This document shows, in pieces, positions 17,744 through 26,913 of a stretch of DNA of 64,000 nucleotides. The notes under the pieces were generated by a model that was not told the origin of the DNA, ran no database searches, and saw nothing but the letters and a program-made list of their open reading frames with translations. The translations under genes and the position numbers were made by a program. This DNA is from Alistipes sp. Its GTDB lineage: Bacteria > Bacteroidota > Bacteroidia > Bacteroidales > Rikenellaceae. Where the stretch lies: contig JAHHQK010000002.1 of NCBI GenBank assembly GCA_020026435.1, positions 62,001 through 126,000 on the forward strand. Direction: 5' to 3'. Each line of letters begins with the position of its first letter. The stretch's first letter is position 1.

Positions 17744-19555
17744 TTATTCTATCAGGTTTCCTTCAAAATCAACGGGGCGGTCAAACGGATGCAGCGCCTC
17801 CTCGACCATACGGGCCAGTTCGCGACGCGTGACGGGGCTCTGCGAAGCCTCCGCGGATGGATTGCCTCCGGCCTGCCGGAGCAGTTCGGCGGCACGGGCG
17901 ACGGTCAGCAGGGTATCGTCGTCCACCGGTTCGATCTGCGGGGCATAGTCGTGCAATCCGCGGCAGAACTCGCCCACCGTAATCTGCCCTTCGGGATAGA
18001 ACCACGAGCGGTTGGCCCACTGATAGGGTTCGCCGGTCATCCGCAGGATTCCCGTGGCGGCCACACGCTGCAAAAGTTCGAAATCGGGATCGTCGGGCTT
18101 CACATCGAAAAGGGGCGCGATATAGGCCTTCTGCGCCAGCAGCGCCGCCTGCAACGCACGCACGGACACTTCCCGCGGCAGGCAGTGCTGCCTGACGGCC
18201 AGCGCCGCCAAGGTTCCGGCCGCCTGTCCCGTCAGCAGCACCACGGGCTGCAGACGGGTCGACCCGTTGATCAGATTCGAGACCGAGATGGCCTTGTCGG
18301 AGACGATCAGATTGTCCGTCCGGGCAGGGATCATCACCCCCATCGGAATCGAAAACGAGGGGATGGCCGGGAAGGGAATCTTGCCGAGGCTGGGATGGCA
18401 CGCATGGTGATGATCCACGGGATAATCCCCCACCGAAATCCCCGTGCGGTAACGGGGCGCGCGAGGACCGTAACGGTCGGCCACATCGTCGAGCGTCATG
18501 CGGATCACGCCATCGAGCCGGCGGCCCTCGCGGTGGTAGGGCAAACAGGCCAGGCCGTCGGGCGTGCCGAACTCATCGTCGGCTATGCCCAGATGGGCAT
18601 AACCCAGCTCATGCTGTATGTAGTAGACGAAACGGAGTGTCTTTTCGCGGGCAGCCAGCAGGGCCAGTTCGCGCTGACGACGCGGCATCTCCACGACATT
18701 CAGATAGATGTCGTTGCCGTTCACCGGCCAGTTGATCATATATTTGCCGTGGGGCAGACGCCCGTAGTCCAGCATCATCCGGCTGGAGATAGGCGACCCT
18801 TCAGCGGTTTCACACGACTTGGAAAACTCCGCGGAACGGTATCCGCGCGGACGCGGAATCGTCTTGTCGGCACCGGCGCCGTAATCCTTGAGGATCGCCA
18901 CCACCGTCAGGTCCTGCACAATGTCGTTGGCCGTTTCGGGGGCAAGTTCCTCACCGGTATCGGCCCGTGCATCCATCCCCACCCGGTAAGGGGTGGCGCT
19001 CAACGGCAGGGCCTCGCCCAGATCGGTGGCATCGACCGTAATCCGGGCCGAAACATCCAAACGGCCACCCGCCCCGTTCTCGAACAGCGCCCCCAGCACG
19101 CGGTTGCCGCGCTTGTGGACCTTCTCCAGATGATAGCCGTAGAGGACTTCGAGAGTGGGTTCGGCCGCAGCCATCGCCTTGAAGATACTGTCTGCCACAT
19201 GGGGCTCGAAAAGCGTATTGCTCACCCAACCCGTAGCCAACGCCCCCGCACCCCCGTAATGGGCGCGCAGCGCCTCGCGGAACTCGTTCCAGATACCCGA
19301 AGGCAGATTGTGGTTGCCGTCGGTGGCAGGTACGCCCTGTACCGAAAACATTCCGCCAAGCATGGGGGTCGGCTCCACGACCAGGGTCCTGACGCCCTGA
19401 CGGGCCGATGCAATGGCGGCCGAAGTGCCCGAAGTCGTGCCTCCGATCACCAGCACATCGACCGTGCGGCGCATGGGCCTGGCCTCGGCCGGAGCCGTCT
19501 GCACAAAGCTCCAGGCCCATATGCCCGCGAGTAATAATCCGATTATTCGTCTCAT
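17744..19555 (-). CDS. FAD-dependent oxidoreductase, exported
   Basis: The 603-residue protein begins with a signal-like stretch (MRRIIGLLLAGIWAWSF...AEA), then the dinucleotide-binding strand VDVLVIGGTTSGTSAAIASA and TLVVEPTPMLGGMFS. Further family features include ITVDATDLGEALPL, DNLIVSDKAISVSNLI and PVVLLTGQAAGTLAALAV near the FAD-binding end. This matches the FAD_oxidored group frequently found in glycan loci, proposed to oxidise or eliminate modified sugars; the reaction here is unknown. A C-terminal extension of about 100 residues (FELLQRVAATGILRMTGEP...) is typical of the long members. It follows the AGE epimerase by 54 bp. Confidence 0.82.
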   Translation of the reverse strand: MRRIIGLLLAGIWAWSFVQTAPAEARPMRRTVDVLVIGGTTSGTSAAIASARQGVRTLVVEPTPMLGGMFSVQGVPATDGNHNLPSGIWNEFREALRAHYGGAGALATGWVSNTLFEPHVADSIFKAMAAAEPTLEVLYGYHLEKVHKRGNRVLGALFENGAGGRLDVSARITVDATDLGEALPLSATPYRVGMDARADTGEELAPETANDIVQDLTVVAILKDYGAGADKTIPRPRGYRSAEFSKSCETAEGSPISSRMMLDYGRLPHGKYMINWPVNGNDIYLNVVEMPRRQRELALLAAREKTLRFVYYIQHELGYAHLGIADDEFGTPDGLACLPYHREGRRLDGVIRMTLDDVADRYGPRAPRYRTGISVGDYPVDHHHACHPSLGKIPFPAIPSFSIPMGVMIPARTDNLIVSDKAISVSNLINGSTRLQPVVLLTGQAAGTLAALAVRQHCLPREVSVRALQAALLAQKAYIAPLFDVKPDDPDFELLQRVAATGILRMTGEPYQWANRSWFYPEGQITVGEFCRGLHDYAPQIEPVDDDTLLTVARAAELLRQAGGNPSAEASQSPVTRRELARMVEEALHPFDRPVDFEGNLIE

Positions 19556-19609
19556 ATCCGATCTGTAAAATTTACGGCAACGATCCCTGCACTCAGGCTG
19601 AAGATCGTC

Positions 19610-20776
19610 TTATTTACACTGTTCGAGGATCTGCCACAGCTGGTACAGGCCGCGTGGAACGTGGAAGCAGCCCTTCCACTTCCCGCCCTTGAGCGGCAGC
19701 AGGACCTCGCCGCGGCGGTTCAGGTAACCGAACCACTCCGGATACTCCGGATCCTTGAAGTGGCTCCACATGTACGAATCCAGACGCTCGAACCACGACA
19801 GACACTCCTCGTTACCCGTAAGCCAGTAGCCCTTGAGCATCGCAATGGCCGATTCCAGATGGACCCACCACAACTTCTGGTCCCACTCCAGCTGCTGCTG
19901 AGGATGGCCCAGACGATCCATGAAGTAGAAAATGCCGCCGTACGTCTTGTCCCACCCATACTCGATCGTACGGAGAGAGATCCGAACCGCCTTGTCGATC
20001 AGGTCCTGACGCCCCAGACGCCGGCCCATGTCCATCACGAACCACATCGCCTCGAGCGAGTGGCCCGGATTGATCAAACGACCCTCGAACGAATCCACCA
20101 GCGAATTGTCGACCGCAGAGACATTCTCGACGATCAGACCCAGATCCGGCTGGTAGAAGACATCCAGCACCTCGTGCAGACACGACTCGATCGTTGACTC
20201 GATCTGCTGCGGGTCCAGCAGGTGCTCGATCTCGAGCATCAGGTTGCAGAGGATCATCGGCAGCGCAAAATCCTTGATCGGGCGGGTACCCGCATGCGAC
20301 TTGCACCACTGCCCCTTTGGATTGGAGCGCTTCTCCAGAATCCGGTCGAACGTCTGCTTGGCGATCCGGGCGTACTCCGGATCCCCCGAGGCCTTGGATA
20401 GCTGGGCGAAGGCCATCGTCGCAAAGGTGTACGAGAAGATGTTGTAAGGCTCGATCAGCGGCTTGCCTTCGCGCGTGAGCGAGAAATACCAGTTGCAGGA
20501 GCCGTCGTGCCCGTACTTCTTCAGAAACTCGCCTCCGCGGAGGGCACAGTCGAGCCACTCCCGGCGCGCCTCCACCTTGTTGTAGAGCATCGAGAAAAGC
20601 CAGACTTCGCGGCCCTGGAGCCAGACGAACTTGTCCGTATCGTAAACATTCCCTTTGCGGTCCAGACACGTATAGTAGCCTCCGAACTCACGGTCCTGAG
20701 AGAAATCAAGCCAGAAGGGCAAAACATTCCCTAAAAGCTCCTCCTTATAGCGTTTCGACAGTTGTCCTAAATCCAT
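19610..20776 (-). CDS. AGE-family sugar epimerase/isomerase (cytoplasmic)
   Basis: N-acylglucosamine 2-epimerase superfamily member of 388 residues with an alpha/alpha barrel and no signal peptide. The start at 20776 (MDLGQLSKRYKEELL) follows the MFS stop by only 4 bp; an upstream in-frame ATG would overlap that gene. Characteristic segments are FWLDFSQDREFGGYYTCLD, FVWLQGREVWLFSMLY, YNIFSYTFATMAFAQL, RLINPGHSLEAMWFVMDM (the His of the active site) and QKLWWVHLESAIAML. Relatives interconvert N-acetylglucosamine and N-acetylmannosamine, cellobiose, mannose or glucose, so the exact sugar cannot be assigned. Coupled to the transporter, it should process the imported sugar. Confidence 0.88.
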   Translation of the reverse strand: MDLGQLSKRYKEELLGNVLPFWLDFSQDREFGGYYTCLDRKGNVYDTDKFVWLQGREVWLFSMLYNKVEARREWLDCALRGGEFLKKYGHDGSCNWYFSLTREGKPLIEPYNIFSYTFATMAFAQLSKASGDPEYARIAKQTFDRILEKRSNPKGQWCKSHAGTRPIKDFALPMILCNLMLEIEHLLDPQQIESTIESCLHEVLDVFYQPDLGLIVENVSAVDNSLVDSFEGRLINPGHSLEAMWFVMDMGRRLGRQDLIDKAVRISLRTIEYGWDKTYGGIFYFMDRLGHPQQQLEWDQKLWWVHLESAIAMLKGYWLTGNEECLSWFERLDSYMWSHFKDPEYPEWFGYLNRRGEVLLPLKGGKWKGCFHVPRGLYQLWQILEQCK

Positions 20777-20780
20777 GATT

Positions 20781-22205
20781 CTATCTATTTTTTTGATTTG
20801 CCTGTTTTCCTTCATGCAACCAATAGCGCTCGATCTCCTCCAGGGATTTGCCCGTCGTTTCGGGCACGGCGCGCCACATGATCAGCATGTAGGGCACACA
20901 CATTCCGGCAAAGAGAAGGAACGTTCCCGCAGGTGTCAGATGCTCCAGCATCCACGGTGTGAGTTGGCCGATCAGGTAGGTTCCGATCCACAGCGAAAGT
21001 CCGGCGATCGACATGGCCAGTCCCCGCACACGGGTCGGATACATCTCCGAGAGCAGGACCCATACCACGGCGCAGATCGAAACCGCACAGCAGAAGATAT
21101 AGGCCAGGAAGAAGACCAGCAGGAAGAGGTTCGACAGTCCCGACGCCTCGCCGGAATGGAAATAGAAGGCGATGCAGAGCAACGAAACGATCATGCCCGA
21201 AACGCCCCAGTATACCAGCTGCTTGCGGCCGACACGATCGATGATCACCAGAGCCAGCGCCGACGTCAGCATGTTGACCACCCCCACCAGTACCTGCGAG
21301 AAGAGCGAATCCCCGCTCGACAGACCGGCATTCTCGAAAATCGTGGGGCCGTAGTACAGGACGGCATTGACCCCCATGAACTGGCCCAGGATGGCGATGC
21401 AAACTCCGATGACAACCGCCATGCGGATGCCCGGTTCGAAGAGCACGCGCCACTCCGCACCCGAAGCCAGAGCGGCGGCACTGCGCACCGAGGAGATCTC
21501 CCCTTCGGCCGCCTCGGCCGAGCGGTAGATGCGTTCCAGCACACGCCGCGCACGGGATTCGGCACCGCGAAGGACCAGCCAGCGGGGGCTCTCGGGAATA
21601 AAGAAGATCACCACGAAGAAGAGGAATGCGGGCAACGTCTCGGCACCGAACATGCCGCGCCAGAGCTCCGTAACCCATATTTTCTGCATGAAGTCCGAGG
21701 TGTGGACCGCGGTTTCGGCCGACTTCAGGATCTGGAAATTGACCAGATAGGCCATCAGGAATCCGACCGTAATGGCCAGCTGATAGAGCGAAACCAGTGC
21801 GCCGCGCCAACGGGCCACGGCCACCTCGGAGATATACATCGGCGAAACGATCGAAACCACACCGATGCCCACTCCGCCGATGATGCGGTAGACGACCAGT
21901 TCCGTGAAGCTGCCGCAAACGGCACACCCCACGGCCGAGACCGTGAAGAGCACCGACGAAAGCAACATCGTCAGTTTCCGGCCGAAGCGGTCGCTCAAGA
22001 CGCCCGCAAAGGCGACTCCCGCGATCGATCCGACCAGGGCACAGCCCACAAACCAGCCCTGCTGCATCGCATCGAGCGAGAATTGGGCCGCCACGCCGCT
22101 GATCGTCCCCGAAATCACCGCCGTATCGTATCCGAAGAGGATGCCGCCGATCGCCGCCACAAGCGACAGAAAGGCAACATACCCCGCATTTGCCTGCGAT
22201 TTCAT
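20781..22205 (-). CDS. Sugar-porter MFS transporter (inner membrane)
   Basis: This 474-residue permease has twelve predicted membrane helices and all sugar-porter signatures: GGILFGYDTAVISG in the first helix, SDRFGRK between helices 2 and 3, MYISEVAVARWRG, PESPRWL after helix 6, DRVGRKQ, MYPTRVRGLAMS, and PETTGKSLEEIE at the C-terminus. Relatives such as XylE import xylose, glucose or galactose by proton symport. It lies 3 bp downstream of the DUF4434 gene and just upstream of the epimerase, so the pair probably imports and converts a monosaccharide. Confidence 0.93.
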   Translation of the reverse strand: MKSQANAGYVAFLSLVAAIGGILFGYDTAVISGTISGVAAQFSLDAMQQGWFVGCALVGSIAGVAFAGVLSDRFGRKLTMLLSSVLFTVSAVGCAVCGSFTELVVYRIIGGVGIGVVSIVSPMYISEVAVARWRGALVSLYQLAITVGFLMAYLVNFQILKSAETAVHTSDFMQKIWVTELWRGMFGAETLPAFLFFVVIFFIPESPRWLVLRGAESRARRVLERIYRSAEAAEGEISSVRSAAALASGAEWRVLFEPGIRMAVVIGVCIAILGQFMGVNAVLYYGPTIFENAGLSSGDSLFSQVLVGVVNMLTSALALVIIDRVGRKQLVYWGVSGMIVSLLCIAFYFHSGEASGLSNLFLLVFFLAYIFCCAVSICAVVWVLLSEMYPTRVRGLAMSIAGLSLWIGTYLIGQLTPWMLEHLTPAGTFLLFAGMCVPYMLIMWRAVPETTGKSLEEIERYWLHEGKQANQKNR

Positions 22206-22208
22206 CGG

Positions 22209-23297
22209 CTATCGAATGTTAAAGTACTCCTTGTAGCGGTTGTAGAGATGGCCCGCCTGAAGGTAAGCCGACTGGGGAGACATGAAGTGCGAGAACTCGA
22301 AGGTGATCGCCTTGTCGTAACCCGCGCGTCTGGCCGCCTCCAGCTTCATCCGCAGCTTGTCGAACTTGATGGGGAGGAACTTGATCGGCATGTCGCGGTC
22401 GAACGACTCGGCATTCGTCCAGCACTTCATGCCGTATTTGTCGGCCAGTTTCTTGTTCACCGAGAAGAAGGCGTCGAGTTCGTCGTAGTCGATATGTCCG
22501 TCCTGAAAAGCGCAGGCATCGACCACATCGTGGATGCCGTCGAAAATCTCGTCCCACTCGCGTTCGTGCTCCTCGACCGAAACGGCCTGCTCCTTGGTCA
22601 GTGTCGCCGAGCTGGCCCAGACCGCCTTTTTGCCGTCGATCCACGGCGAGATGAAGGTCGGCAGCCCGTTCGAGACATCCTTGCACTGCTTGCCCAGCGC
22701 ATGGATCACACCGATCGCACCCTTGGTCGCACGGCTGATCTCGCGGCTCAGATACCAGCCGCCGAAACTCTTGTAGTGGCCGTAGCGGGCCCACACCTCG
22801 TCGATCACATAGAGGTTGTGGTCCACCTCTCCCGTCATGCTTCCCGGATCATAGAGACCGAAGTAGAACTTCATGCCGTACTTCTCAGCCAGACGCAGGT
22901 AGAGATCGACCAGGTCGACCGAAGGCCGGTAACAGCCCTGTTTAAGCAGGTACTCCGAAGGATAGGTGATGAATTTGCGGTAGCCCGAACGGATCATGAT
23001 CACCGTGTCGATGCCGATGGCCTTCATGTGGCGGAAATCCTGATCCCACTCCTTCTCGCCCCAATTCTGGTGCGGAATGTCGTGCGAAATCTCATCCAGG
23101 AACGTTCCGGTGATCCGGAGACCGCCCTCACGCGGGACCAGAAGGCCGCTCTTGTCCGATGCATGCGAGCCGTAGAGTTCAGCATGCTCTTCCGAACCGA
23201 ATTCCGAAGCCGCCTTCACCAGGCTCGGACCCGCGACCACCGAGGCAGCGGCCGCAGCTATGTTTTTCAGAAAATGACGTCTGTTTGAGGTTTTCAT
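22209..23297 (-). CDS. DUF4434 protein with Tat-like signal, first gene of the minus-strand operon
   Basis: The 362-residue product begins MKTSNRRHFLKNIAAAAASV, a twin-arginine-like signal (NRRHFLK), so it may be exported folded. The body matches DUF4434-type TIM-barrel proteins, putative glycosidases: GLRITGTFLDEISHDIP, IGIDTVIMIRSGY, YGMKFYFGLYDPGSM, FGGWYLSREISR, CAFQDGHIDYDELD, CWTNAESFDRDMP and AITFEFSHFMSPQS. The acidic residues at strand ends (SREIS, NAESFD) are candidate catalytic ones (inference). A strong promoter lies 29 bp upstream, so it leads the operon with transporter, epimerase, oxidoreductase and three SGNH esterases. Confidence 0.83.
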   Translation of the reverse strand: MKTSNRRHFLKNIAAAAASVVAGPSLVKAASEFGSEEHAELYGSHASDKSGLLVPREGGLRITGTFLDEISHDIPHQNWGEKEWDQDFRHMKAIGIDTVIMIRSGYRKFITYPSEYLLKQGCYRPSVDLVDLYLRLAEKYGMKFYFGLYDPGSMTGEVDHNLYVIDEVWARYGHYKSFGGWYLSREISRATKGAIGVIHALGKQCKDVSNGLPTFISPWIDGKKAVWASSATLTKEQAVSVEEHEREWDEIFDGIHDVVDACAFQDGHIDYDELDAFFSVNKKLADKYGMKCWTNAESFDRDMPIKFLPIKFDKLRMKLEAARRAGYDKAITFEFSHFMSPQSAYLQAGHLYNRYKEYFNIR

Positions 23298-23325
23298 ATC
23301 AGGTTGAATTTATAGTTTAGCTCCG

Positions 23326-23358
23326 CAAAAGTAAATTTTATCCTTTTTTATGTGCAAA
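23326..23358 (-). promoter_or_regulatory. Bacteroidetes sigma promoter for the minus-strand glycan operon
   Basis: On the minus strand TTTG (23355-23358) is followed after 21 nt by TACTTTTG (23326-23333), matching the -33/-7 consensus TTTG...TAnnTTTG. Transcription should start near 23320, giving a short leader before the ATG at 23297. The AT-rich stretch 23359-23400 lies upstream; from there to 23604 I see no gene. Confidence 0.8.
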
Positions 23359-23604
23359 AATAATAAATAAATTTACAATGAAATAAATTTACGCCTCTTT
23401 TATTGCCCTAAGATAAAAAAAACGGGAAAAAGATGTCCGGAGCAGCGATTTCCGCCCCGGGGTTCTTTCGCGATGCAGCCTCCGCATCCGGCACGGCTTC
23501 TCGCCCCGGGACGGCGCAGCCATTCACCGCTCGCGGCACCCCGCCCAACCGACAGAATTCGACCGCCGCATCGGCATCGACCCGCCCGGCTGCAGCAGAG
23601 AGGC

Positions 23605-23638
23605 AAAAAAGAAAGGCCCGTCGCAAAGACGGACCTTT
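23605..23638 (-). terminator. Rho-independent terminator of the porin-lipoprotein operon
   Basis: On the minus strand GGTCCGTC and GACGGGCC (with one G-U pair) flank a TTTGC loop, extended by AAA/TTT, and are followed by CTTTTTT. It lies 26 bp after the stop at 23664. Confidence 0.8.
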
Positions 23639-23663
23639 ATAATATAGAACATGCCCCACCCCG

Positions 23664-25358
23664 TCAGAAACGGAATCCGAGTGTCAGCGCCACGTTGTGC
23701 CGGTTGATGTCGGTCGAATAGACAGCGCTCTCGCTATACCCGCCGTCATCCTCGGCATAGAACAGGTAGTAGTCCGAGGTCTTCGACGACATGTACTGAT
23801 AGGCCAGATCGAGCCGCACACTCCGAGACAGGGCGAGGCCCACGCCCGCGCCGTAACAGGTCGTCTGCGTGATGATGGGCGATGCCGGCGGGAACTTGTC
23901 GTCCCGGACCATCGAGTCGCTGAAGCCGAAGCCCGCGCGCAACGCCAGAATCGGCAGGGGTTTGAACTCGGCACCCACACGCACGATGTTCGAGCCCTTG
24001 AAATTCTGACGGAACGAATCATTGTACCACGACTGCGAATCCAGCCCCGAGGGGTTGTCCTTGATACGGATGCCGTTGTACCAGTCGCGCTCGTAGTCGA
24101 CCGAAATCACACCCCGCTCGCCGAACGTGTACGACGCGCCGAACATCAGCCGTGTCGGCGAGACGAACGACCAGCTGTTGGGCCCGTCGTCGACCAGCAG
24201 CGGCGAAGTCATGTTCGGATCGCCGGCCGTCGAGATGTAACCCTCCGCATCGGGCTTCACGTTCGGATCGCTATCCCTGTTGGCGTAGGCCAGTCCGGCC
24301 GCGGAGCTCTGGAATTTCCGGTCGAGCGAATAGTAGGTCGGGGTATGAATCGCCGCACCGAGACGCAGGTTCGCCGTCGGACGATAGACGATACCCGCCT
24401 TGAAGTTGACGCCCGTTCCTTCCACAATCACGCTCTGGTTGAGCTTCCAGCGCAGCAACTGATAGTCCAGCCCGGAGTTCCCGAAATCGGGCGTATTTGG
24501 GCTCGGCGCATCGTAGAAATACTCCTCGACATAGTCGATGTACTTGCGCTGGTAGACGCTCTGAATGCCCAGCGACGCACCGATATAGATCTTATTGTTG
24601 ATATTGGCACCCACCGACAGCACATACTCGCCGATCGAGCCTTTGCTCCGCAACATCGTGTAGTGGTCGACAGCCGCATCATTCCCGACCCAGGTCGGCT
24701 TCCACGTCTTGGGATTGTCGGGATCGGTCTGGTCGATCAGAAACCCGCGGTAAGCCAGCGCTGCGTTCCAGTATTCGGGCGAAAAGTTGTTCCAGTTCCA
24801 GGAACCCGAGCCGCCTCCGTTGTAGAAGGAGTTCTTCGAAAGACCTCCCCAGTCCAGCTGACGCGCATAGACGTCACCGATCGTACCGCCCTGGTTCTGA
24901 CGCACGAACCCATAGTCGTAGTTGAAATCGGCGATGCGGTTGTACCCGAAGCCGACATTGAGGCTGATGAGCGAGCGCGAACCCTCGTAAGCGTTGATCA
25001 CGACGCCGACGTTGGCCATCGAGAAGCGATCCCGCGAATTGCGTCCGTACTCCGGAGCGTTGCTCTTGCTCCGCGCGAAAGACATCATCGGCGTGATCGA
25101 GATGTCGCCCTGGCGGTACATGCCCAGACCCGCCGGGTTGATCGACATCGACGAGAGGTCGGCCCCCAGCGAGGTGAAAGCTCCCGTCATGGCCATGGCA
25201 CGCGCCGTGCCGAAGTTGAACTGCGTCTGCGAGAGTTCGATCATATCGGTCGGCATCAGCAGCTCCTTGTCCATCAGGAGACCTCCCGATTGCTGTGCCG
25301 AAGCCCCGACCGCCGTCACAGCGGCCGCAAGCGTGATTATCAGTCGTTTCATAGTCAT
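23664..25358 (-). CDS. OmpP1/FadL-type outer-membrane transport protein
   Basis: The 564-residue product (start MTMKRLIITLAAAVTA; the second ATG 6 bp on is also possible) has a cleavable signal ending at ASAQ. The early motif FGTARAMAMTGAFTSLGADLSSMSINPAGLG is recognisable in two parts, GTARAMAMTGAFTSLGAD and SSMSINPAGLGMYRQG, and is the hallmark of FadL/TodX porins. Many amphipathic strands follow and the chain ends in an aromatic residue (VALTLGFRF) as barrels do. The family transports hydrophobic compounds; in Bacteroidetes the substrates are unknown. It is the second gene of an operon, 23 bp after the Trp/Gly-rich lipoprotein. Confidence 0.85.
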   Translation of the reverse strand: MTMKRLIITLAAAVTAVGASAQQSGGLLMDKELLMPTDMIELSQTQFNFGTARAMAMTGAFTSLGADLSSMSINPAGLGMYRQGDISITPMMSFARSKSNAPEYGRNSRDRFSMANVGVVINAYEGSRSLISLNVGFGYNRIADFNYDYGFVRQNQGGTIGDVYARQLDWGGLSKNSFYNGGGSGSWNWNNFSPEYWNAALAYRGFLIDQTDPDNPKTWKPTWVGNDAAVDHYTMLRSKGSIGEYVLSVGANINNKIYIGASLGIQSVYQRKYIDYVEEYFYDAPSPNTPDFGNSGLDYQLLRWKLNQSVIVEGTGVNFKAGIVYRPTANLRLGAAIHTPTYYSLDRKFQSSAAGLAYANRDSDPNVKPDAEGYISTAGDPNMTSPLLVDDGPNSWSFVSPTRLMFGASYTFGERGVISVDYERDWYNGIRIKDNPSGLDSQSWYNDSFRQNFKGSNIVRVGAEFKPLPILALRAGFGFSDSMVRDDKFPPASPIITQTTCYGAGVGLALSRSVRLDLAYQYMSSKTSDYYLFYAEDDGGYSESAVYSTDINRHNVALTLGFRF

Positions 25359-25381
25359 TTACCCATTAAGAAAATCCACCG

Positions 25382-26527
25382 TTAACGGCCGCCGGAGTTG
25401 CGGTAGCTGCCTCCCGACGAAACCGTGCCCGAACCGCCGTGCGAACCTCCGCCGCCACCCGACGAGAACGAACCGCCGCGGTTGTAGGACGACGAACCGC
25501 TGCCGCTGTTGTAGCTTCCGCCGCGGTCGAAGGTGTTGCCGCCGGAATTGTGGTACCCCCCGCCGTTGTAACGGTTGCCGCCGCGCGACGGGAAGCCCGA
25601 ATTATAGCGTCCGCCGGACGAATTCCGACGGCTGTTGTCGCGCACGCCGAAGGTGTTCCGGCCGCCACTGCCGCCGCGCATCGACCCGGTCGATTTCGAC
25701 CCGGAGCGCGGTCCCAGACCGTAGCGGGTTCCCGAAGGCGACGAGTAGGGATTGGGCCGGCGCACGATGTTCGACTGATAAGGCCGTCCGTAGCAGCCCG
25801 ACCCCCAGCCCGGGCAATGATAATGGCCGTACCATCCGGGGCCCCAGCCCCAACCCGGTCCGTACCAGGGATCGTACCACGAACTGTACCACGGCCCCCA
25901 ACCGGGTCCGTACCAGGGATTGTGCCACGAGTTCCACCCGAAGCTCCAGCCCCAGCTGCCGAACGAGAAACTCGGCCCCCAGGGTCTGTTCCAGCCGTAG
26001 TACCACGGATCGGAATAGATCACCGTGCCCCACGATCCGAACATCGAGGTGATGTACTTGGGTTCAACCCACACCTGGTCTCCCATGACCACGATGTTGT
26101 AAAACGCCGGGTCGTAGGCCGACACGTAGTTGAAAGACGAGCCGTAGCGCGCATTGATGTAGCTCGACGGCATTTTGTAGGTCGGCGACTCGAATCCGCG
26201 CAGGCGGCGCGCATAAGCACTTTCGTAGTCGTCGGCCAGCACGCTCTCGTAGGGATTGACAGCGGCAGAACTGTATTCGTAATAGCTATTCTCCGCGGCC
26301 GCGGCCTTCGCTTCGGCGATCCGAGCCTCCCATTCGGCCTTGCGGGCTTCGGCGGCAGCACGCTGCGCCTCGGCCTCGGCCTGCTTCCGACGCGAGATCT
26401 CCGCACGGTCATGCACGGCGTAGAGATCGTCGGAAGCATACCCCGCCGAGGCGTAGTAAGCCGACGAGCAACTTGCAAGGCCTGCGGAGAGGATGAGGGT
26501 TCCGAATAAAATATTCAACTTTTTCAT
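25382..26527 (-). CDS. Trp/Gly/Tyr-rich lipoprotein with coiled-coil and Gly/Ser/Asn tail
   Basis: The 381-residue protein has a lipobox (LILSAGLASCSSAYY; Cys near residue 20). Residues about 40-85 form an Ala/Glu/Lys/Arg-rich coiled coil (RKQAEAEAQRAAAEARKAEW). Residues about 165-250 are dense repeats of W, Y, G and P (NPWYGPGWGPWYSSWYDPWY), and the last 130 residues are a Gly/Ser/Asn/Arg low-complexity tail. No enzymatic domain is visible. Its position directly upstream of the FadL-like porin suggests an envelope or surface role. Trp-Gly repeats recall proteins bound to the outer-membrane surface, but no function can be assigned. Confidence 0.75.
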   Translation of the reverse strand: MKKLNILFGTLILSAGLASCSSAYYASAGYASDDLYAVHDRAEISRRKQAEAEAQRAAAEARKAEWEARIAEAKAAAAENSYYEYSSAAVNPYESVLADDYESAYARRLRGFESPTYKMPSSYINARYGSSFNYVSAYDPAFYNIVVMGDQVWVEPKYITSMFGSWGTVIYSDPWYYGWNRPWGPSFSFGSWGWSFGWNSWHNPWYGPGWGPWYSSWYDPWYGPGWGWGPGWYGHYHCPGWGSGCYGRPYQSNIVRRPNPYSSPSGTRYGLGPRSGSKSTGSMRGGSGGRNTFGVRDNSRRNSSGGRYNSGFPSRGGNRYNGGGYHNSGGNTFDRGGSYNSGSGSSSYNRGGSFSSGGGGGSHGGSGTVSSGGSYRNSGGR

Positions 26528-26658
26528 AGCGCTCCTAAAATGTTTGCGTTAGTTCTTCCATATAACAAACGAAAACCGTACCGGTTTTAGTATCGTTCAC
26601 CCTTATAAACGGCCGCACACGGAAAATACTGCACGGGCAGGGCGGATCCGTCCGTTGG

Positions 26659-26690
26659 CAAAGATACGAATAGGCTCCAGCAAAAGCAAA
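26659..26690 (-). promoter_or_regulatory. Promoter of the lipoprotein-porin operon
   Basis: On the minus strand TTTG (26687-26690), a 20-nt spacer and TATCTTTG (26659-26666) match the Bacteroidetes consensus exactly. The start site should be near 26653, leaving a leader of about 125 nt before the ATG at 26527. A second -7-like TACCTTTG at 26733-26740 has no -33 partner. Confidence 0.8.
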
Positions 26691-26843
26691 CTTGCCGTCA
26701 TTTTTGCCGGTCGGGCGCATCTTCGCCGGAGCCAAAGGTACGAATAAATCCGAAAAAGCTGCGGCCAGAGGGTCTCTGAAGGCTTTTTTAGATGCAAAAG
26801 TGATTTTTTTCGCACAAAAATGTGCAGAAACAAAAAATATGTC

Positions 26844-26851
26844 TATATTTG
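26844..26851 (+). promoter_or_regulatory. -7 element for tRNA-Ser
   Basis: TATATTTG on the plus strand fits TAnnTTTG and lies about 60 bp before the tRNA. No clean TTTG -33 box is present, which is common for strong stable-RNA promoters in this phylum. Confidence 0.55.
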
Positions 26852-26913
26852 CAGTCCCAAAACAACGGTTTTGGATCGGGAGAAGGGGCGAAATCCTCCT
26901 CCCACGACGAAAA

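Noticed and set aside
16070..19534. Very long plus-strand open frame (1154 codons) opposite the esterase and FAD-oxidoreductase genes
   Set aside because: It is rich in Arg, His, Gly, Gln and Pro without domains, as expected antisense to GC-rich genes. The minus-strand genes have clear catalytic motifs, signal peptides and operon spacing.
20775..23288. 837-codon plus-strand frame opposite the transporter operon
   Set aside because: It is Arg/His/Asp-rich antisense sequence. The minus strand encodes an unmistakable sugar porter and a DUF4434 protein from a consensus promoter.
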